A stretch of DNA of 48,936 nucleotides from Clostridiales bacterium (GTDB taxonomy: Bacteria; Bacillota; Clostridia; Oscillospirales; Oscillospiraceae). The notes under the pieces were generated by a model. It ran no database searches. It was not told the DNA's origin and worked only from the letters and a program-made list of their open reading frames with translations. The stretch covers positions 1-48,936 of the forward strand of contig JAAYBH010000122.1 in the NCBI GenBank assembly GCA_012718935.1. The letters run 5' to 3'. Position 1 is the stretch's first letter; each line of letters opens with the position of its first letter. Shown one piece after another: positions 44,178 through 48,936 of the stretch. A program made the translations under genes and the position numbers.

Positions 44178-44831
44178 ATGAGCCTCAAGAAGAACTTCAT
44201 CGAATTCATGATCAGCGCGGGTGTGCTGACCTTTGGCGACTTTACGACAAAGAGCGGGCGCAAGACGCCTTATTTCATCAATACCGGCAATTACAGGACA
44301 GGTGCCCAGATCTCACAGCTCGGCGATTATTACGCCGATTGCATCATACAAAGCGGTGAGCGCTTTGACGTACTTTTCGGGCCGGCGTATAAGGGTATAC
44401 CCCTGTCGGTTGCAGCGGCGTCCTCGTTGTACCGCAATCACGGGCTTGATGTCCCGTACTGTTTCAACCGCAAGGAAATGAAAGACCACGGGGAGGGCGG
44501 CGCCATCGTCGGTTATCAGCCGAAAGCGGGCGACAGGCTCGCCATCATTGAGGATGTCGTCACGGCCGGAACGGCGGTACGGGAGAGCATGGAGCTCCTG
44601 GCCGGTATAGCGCCGGTCAGGATTGTGGCGCTGTTTGTCTCCGCGGACCGGATGGAGCGGGGCACGGGGGCCCTGTCGGCGCTGGACGAGCTCCGGGAAA
44701 CGCTCGGCATCAAGGTTTACCCCATCGTTACCGTCCGCGATATTATCGAGTCCTTCCCCGCCGGGGACGGGCGCAGGAGAAAAATGGAGGAATACCTGGC
44801 TCTTTACGGAGCAAATCGGGTGGATGCATGA
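44178..44831 (+). CDS. pyrE: Orotate phosphoribosyltransferase
   Basis: GVLTFGDFTTKSGRKTPYFINTGNYRTG, FGPAYKGIPLSVAAASSLYR, YCFNRKEMKDHGEGG, VAIIEDVVTAGTAVRES-like PRPP motif (LAIIEDVVTAGTAVRES). Confidence 0.96.
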   Translation: MSLKKNFIEFMISAGVLTFGDFTTKSGRKTPYFINTGNYRTGAQISQLGDYYADCIIQSGERFDVLFGPAYKGIPLSVAAASSLYRNHGLDVPYCFNRKEMKDHGEGGAIVGYQPKAGDRLAIIEDVVTAGTAVRESMELLAGIAPVRIVALFVSADRMERGTGALSALDELRETLGIKVYPIVTVRDIIESFPAGDGRRRKMEEYLALYGANRVDA

Positions 44832-45505
44832 GCATTCACGAGGGCCACAGGGGACGTCTTAAAAAGCGGTTTCTGGAGTATGGGCTGGAGAGCTTCGAGG
44901 ACCACAGCGTTTTGGAACTGCTCTTATTTTATGCGCTGCCGCGCTCGGACGTGAACCCCATCGCCCACGCCCTGATCAATAAGTTCGGCTCTCTGGCCGC
45001 CGTCTTTGACGCGCCCTTGGAGGAGCTGGCCCGCGTGCCGGGCATCGGCGTCAATACCGCCGAATATATCAAGCTCATCCCCCAGATCAGCAGGCGTTAC
45101 CTCATGTCCCGCGCCAGCTTCGACGACATTCTTGATTCGACAAAAAAAGCGGGCGCGTATCTTCTGCCGCGCTTTTACGCCGAAAGGGACGAGATCGTCT
45201 ATCTGGTCTGCCTCGACGCCAAATGCAAGGTCTTAAACTGCAAGCTGCTGTTCAGGGGCAGCGTCAATTCAGCGGGTGTCAGCATCCGCAAAATCGTCGA
45301 AAACGCCCTCGTTTATAATTCCACAAGCGTCATCATCGCCCACAACCACACCAGCGGGATTGCCGTCCCCTCGGAAGAGGACAAAATCACTACGCGCAGG
45401 ATCCAGGAGGCGCTGAGAGCCGTCGACATCACCCTGTCCGACCACATCATCGTGGCCGACGACGACTTCGTCTCCCTGGCCGATAACGGCTTTTTCAGAA
45501 AATAA
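44828..45505 (+). CDS. radC: RadC family JAB-domain protein
   Basis: HhH segment LARVPGIGVNTAEYIKLIPQI and JAB motif IIAHNHTSGIAVPSEEDKITTRRIQEAL. ATGA overlap with pyrE. Confidence 0.93.
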   Translation: MSIHEGHRGRLKKRFLEYGLESFEDHSVLELLLFYALPRSDVNPIAHALINKFGSLAAVFDAPLEELARVPGIGVNTAEYIKLIPQISRRYLMSRASFDDILDSTKKAGAYLLPRFYAERDEIVYLVCLDAKCKVLNCKLLFRGSVNSAGVSIRKIVENALVYNSTSVIIAHNHTSGIAVPSEEDKITTRRIQEALRAVDITLSDHIIVADDDFVSLADNGFFRK

Positions 45506-45562
45506 TCGTCTATCCCAGCCCCATCAGAGGAACTATAATCACAGTAACGGAGATCGAAATCA

Positions 45563-46360
45563 TTGGAGAGATTACTGCAGGAAGCCTGCCGCATCGCGCG
45601 CCTCGCCGGCAAAGAAATCAAAATGCTCCGGGATAACGGTGCGTTGACCGAGGACATGAAGGGCGGTATTGAGCTCGTCACGAACGCGGATATGATATCA
45701 AACGACATTATTAAAAACGAGGTTCTGAAGCTGTATCCCGAGCATGCGTTCCTCTCCGAGGAAGATACGGACCGGAATTACGATATTAAAAAGCCCACCT
45801 GGGTCATCGACCCCATCGACGGCACAGTCAATTACGCCAGCGGTCACCAGATGGCGGCCGTTTCTATCGCATACGCGGAGGATAACACCGTTCGCGCCGG
45901 GGTCGTTTATAACCCGTTCATGGACGAGCTGTTCTATGCCTCCGAAAACACCGGCGCCTTTTTAAATGGCAAGCCGATATACGTCAAGGACGCTCCCGCG
46001 CTGAGGAAATGCCTCGTCGCCACCGGCTTCCCCTACGTCAGAAACGGGGAGGACGTCCGGGAGATATTCGCCCGGATGGAAAGGCTTCTTCCGAACATCG
46101 GGGATTTCCGCCGTCTCGGCTCGGCCGCCCTGGACATCTGCTGGGTTGCCTGCGGCCGGCTGCAGTGTTATTATGAAGCACATCTGAGCCCCTGGGACGT
46201 GGCCGCCGCAAGAATCATCGCCAAAGAAGCCGGCGCAGCCATCGGGTACTTCAAAGACCCCACCGACAATCTCCCCGATGACATCCGCAGCGACAATCTT
46301 ATCATCTCCGCCCCAAAGGTGTTTGAGGAATTAAAACAATACCTGTATCCTGTGGTATAA
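45563..46360 (+). CDS. Inositol monophosphatase family protein (SuhB-like)
   Basis: ELVTNADMISNDIIKNEV, FLSEEDTDRN, WVIDPIDGTVNYASGHQMAAVSIA, SPWDVAAARIIAKEAGAAIG. TTG start. Confidence 0.93.
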   Translation: MERLLQEACRIARLAGKEIKMLRDNGALTEDMKGGIELVTNADMISNDIIKNEVLKLYPEHAFLSEEDTDRNYDIKKPTWVIDPIDGTVNYASGHQMAAVSIAYAEDNTVRAGVVYNPFMDELFYASENTGAFLNGKPIYVKDAPALRKCLVATGFPYVRNGEDVREIFARMERLLPNIGDFRRLGSAALDICWVACGRLQCYYEAHLSPWDVAAARIIAKEAGAAIGYFKDPTDNLPDDIRSDNLIISAPKVFEELKQYLYPVV

Positions 46361-46422
46361 TAGGTTGGTTGAAACAAATCAGGGAATCCCCTGAAATAAG
46401 ACGGTGAATATCGAGGTCAGAC

Positions 46423-48393
46423 ATGCCGGATTTTAAAGTTGTAAGCGAATACGAGCCCTCCGGCGATCAGCCGGAGGCCATTGAGGCGCTGGCGCGGGGT
46501 GTGGAGCTGGGGTTTGAGGAGCAGACGCTGCTGGGCGTCACAGGCTCCGGCAAGACATATACGATGGCGAAGATCATCGAAAAGCTCCAGCGGCCGACCT
46601 TGGTGCTGGCCCATAACAAGACGCTGGCAGCCCAGCTGTGCAGCGAGTTCAAGGAGTTCTTCCCCGACAACGCCGTGGAATTCTTCGTGTCTTATTACGA
46701 CTATTACCAGCCCGAGGCGTACATCCCCCACACGGATACGTATATCGAGAAGGACAGCGCCATCAACGACGAGATCGAGCGGCTCCGGCACAGCGCCACC
46801 TCGGCGCTCTTTGAGCGGCGGGACGTAATCGTCGTTTCCTCCGTCAGCTGCATCTATGGCCTGGGTGACCCCATCGACTACGCCAACATGGTGATCTCTC
46901 TCCGTGTCGGCCAGACCAGGGACAGGGATGAGCTTTTGAAAAAGCTTGTCGAAATACGGTACGGCCGGAACGATATCGCCTTCGAGCGGAACATGTTCCG
47001 CGTCCGGGGCGACACCGTCGAAATATTCCCTGTTTACGCCCGGGGGAACGCCATCCGCGTCGAGTTCTTCGGGGACGAGATCGAGCGCATCAGCGAAGTC
47101 AACGTCGTCACCGGAACGCCTTATAAAAACCTCTCCCACATCGCCATCTACCCGGCCTCCCACTATGTGACGACGGCGGACAAGATGGAGCGCGCCGTTA
47201 AATACATCCAGGAGGAAATGAAGCAGCGCATCGCGTATTTTGAAAGTGAAAACAAGCTGGTGGAGGCGCAGCGCATCCACCAGCGGACGATGTACGACAT
47301 CGAGATGATGCGGGAGCTGGGCTACTGCACCGGTATCGAAAACTACTCCCGCGTCATCACGGGCAGGCCTGAGGGCTCGGCCCCCATGACGCTTTTGGAT
47401 TACTTTCCGAAGGATTTTATCCTGTTCGTCGACGAGAGCCACGTGACGCTGCCCCAGGTGCGCGCCATGTACAACGGCGACCGCGCCAGGAAGGAGAATC
47501 TGGTTGAATACGGATTCCGCCTGCCGTCGGCCTTTGACAACAGACCGCTGAAGTTCCATGAATTCACGCAGCGCGTCCATCAGGTGATCTACGTCTCGGC
47601 AACTCCCTCCGACTACGAGAAGTCCCGGTCGTCCCAGGTGGTCGAGCAGATCATCCGCCCGACCGGCCTTCTGGACCCGACCATCTCCGTCCGCCCTGTG
47701 GACGGGCAGATCGACGACCTCATCGGCGAGATCAACACCCGCGCCAAAAGGAATGAGCGGACCCTCGTCACCACGCTGACAAAGAAGATGGCCGAGGACC
47801 TGACAGCCTACTTGACAGGCGCCGGTATCCGCGTCCGGTACATGCACCACGACATCTCCACCATCGAGCGGATGGAGATCATCCGGGACCTGCGCCTGGG
47901 CGAATTCGACGTCATTGTCGGCATTAACCTCTTACGCGAGGGCCTCGACCTGCCCGAGGTGTCGCTGGTAGCCATTCTGGACGCCGACAAGGAGGGGTTT
48001 TTGCGCAGCGAGACATCCCTCGTCCAGACCATCGGCCGCGCAGCCCGAAACGAGGAGGGCACCGTGATCATGTACGCCAATACGATCACGCGGTCCATGC
48101 GCGCGGCGATAGACGAGACGGAGCGCCGCCGTATGAAGCAAAAGACTTTCAATGAAGCTCACGGCATTGTTCCAAAGACGATTGTGAAAAGCGTCCGCGA
48201 CCTGCTCGAAATATCAAAGGACGACGCCATCCTGCCCAGGCGCGAGGACGGCGACGTGAAGATGACCCGCCGTGAGCGGGACGAAGCGATCGCAAAGCTT
48301 GAAAAAGAGATGGCGAACGCCGCGAAAATGCTGGAATTTGAATATGCCGCCGTCCTTCGCGACCGGATCATCAAACTGCGCGGGCAGCCTTAA
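46423..48393 (+). CDS. uvrB: Excinuclease ABC subunit B
   Basis: [84 protein letters not shown]-terminal UVR motif. Confidence 0.99.
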   Translation: MPDFKVVSEYEPSGDQPEAIEALARGVELGFEEQTLLGVTGSGKTYTMAKIIEKLQRPTLVLAHNKTLAAQLCSEFKEFFPDNAVEFFVSYYDYYQPEAYIPHTDTYIEKDSAINDEIERLRHSATSALFERRDVIVVSSVSCIYGLGDPIDYANMVISLRVGQTRDRDELLKKLVEIRYGRNDIAFERNMFRVRGDTVEIFPVYARGNAIRVEFFGDEIERISEVNVVTGTPYKNLSHIAIYPASHYVTTADKMERAVKYIQEEMKQRIAYFESENKLVEAQRIHQRTMYDIEMMRELGYCTGIENYSRVITGRPEGSAPMTLLDYFPKDFILFVDESHVTLPQVRAMYNGDRARKENLVEYGFRLPSAFDNRPLKFHEFTQRVHQVIYVSATPSDYEKSRSSQVVEQIIRPTGLLDPTISVRPVDGQIDDLIGEINTRAKRNERTLVTTLTKKMAEDLTAYLTGAGIRVRYMHHDISTIERMEIIRDLRLGEFDVIVGINLLREGLDLPEVSLVAILDADKEGFLRSETSLVQTIGRAARNEEGTVIMYANTITRSMRAAIDETERRRMKQKTFNEAHGIVPKTIVKSVRDLLEISKDDAILPRREDGDVKMTRRERDEAIAKLEKEMANAAKMLEFEYAAVLRDRIIKLRGQP

Positions 48394-48413
48394 ATACAAA
48401 GCGGGAGACGTGT

Positions 48414-48899
48414 ATGGACATCATAGAACTGTTAAAATCCTCGGACGCCGGAAAAATGCTCATTACCTTTATTGTCTCGATGCTGCCCATCGTCGAGCTG
48501 CGCGGTGCGATTCCCATCGGCGTGGCTATGGGGCTTAACCCTGTTGCCAGCACGGTCATCAGTCTCGTCGGGAACATGGTGCCCGTCCCTTTTATCATCC
48601 TGTTTATCCGCAGGATTTTTACGTGGATGAAGGGCAGGAGCCGGCGGCTGGCCAATATTGCCGAGAAGCTCGAAAGCAAAGCCCAGGCAAAAGGCTCCGC
48701 GCTTTACAAAGGCGAGGTCATCGGTCTGGCAGTCTTCGTCGCCATCCCGCTGCCCGGTACGGGCGCATGGACGGGTGCGCTGATTGCCGCCATACTGGGA
48801 ATGCGGCTGAAGATTGCCGTCCCGACAATCGTGGCGGGCGTCCTCGTAGCGGGGCTTATCATATTCGGCATCACTTACGGGTTCACGGCGATTTTCTGA
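48414..48899 (+). CDS. Small multi-drug export family membrane protein
   Basis: MLPIVELRGAIPIGVAMGLNPVASTVISLVGNMVPVPFIILFIRRIF; AIPLPGTGAWTGALIAAILGM. Confidence 0.85.
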   Translation: MDIIELLKSSDAGKMLITFIVSMLPIVELRGAIPIGVAMGLNPVASTVISLVGNMVPVPFIILFIRRIFTWMKGRSRRLANIAEKLESKAQAKGSALYKGEVIGLAVFVAIPLPGTGAWTGALIAAILGMRLKIAVPTIVAGVLVAGLIIFGITYGFTAIF

Positions 48900-48936
48900 G
48901 CTGCTGCAAAAGTTATAGCAAAAACCAACACGAAAA

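Noticed and set aside
46417-47850. 477-aa minus-strand ORF opposite uvrB
   Set aside because: Antisense to an unambiguous uvrB; compositionally biased with no motif.

Overview
This 48.9 kb window looks like a chromosomal segment from an endospore-forming member of the Firmicutes (Clostridia-like; taxonomy is inferred from gene content). It is mostly core metabolism: a truncated [FeFe]-hydrogenase and a NuoF-tail/GltD-like fusion flavoprotein; a complete histidine operon (hisZGDCBHAF-IE plus a PHP phosphatase); a Crp/Fnr regulator with an SsuABC/TauABC-like ABC transporter; a gerA-type germination operon; pyrR-uraA behind a PyrR attenuator; a Gld-like ABC exporter; tatD, secG, pduL-like, lepA, uvrA, a split 2-hydroxyacyl-CoA dehydratase activase, pyrE, radC, an inositol monophosphatase gene and uvrB. 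I saw no CRISPR array, rRNA, tRNA, prophage or transposase gene, and no clearly new multi-gene system. The observations I rate highest are: (1) a 61-bp tandem duplication at the uvrA start, which places SD+AUG in the loop of a perfect 13-bp stem and creates a 23-aa leader ORF; (2) an unlisted 53-aa, two-TM small ORF at the end of the ger operon, a candidate germinant-receptor D subunit; (3) a membrane protein upstream of gerA that is internally duplicated and frameshifted at a T7 tract, where the duplication itself supports the correction; (4) branched palindromic elements in three his intercistronic gaps; (5) operator-like palindromes at the his and crp promoters; (6) a C-terminal extension of the activase that overprints the P-loop region of the next gene.
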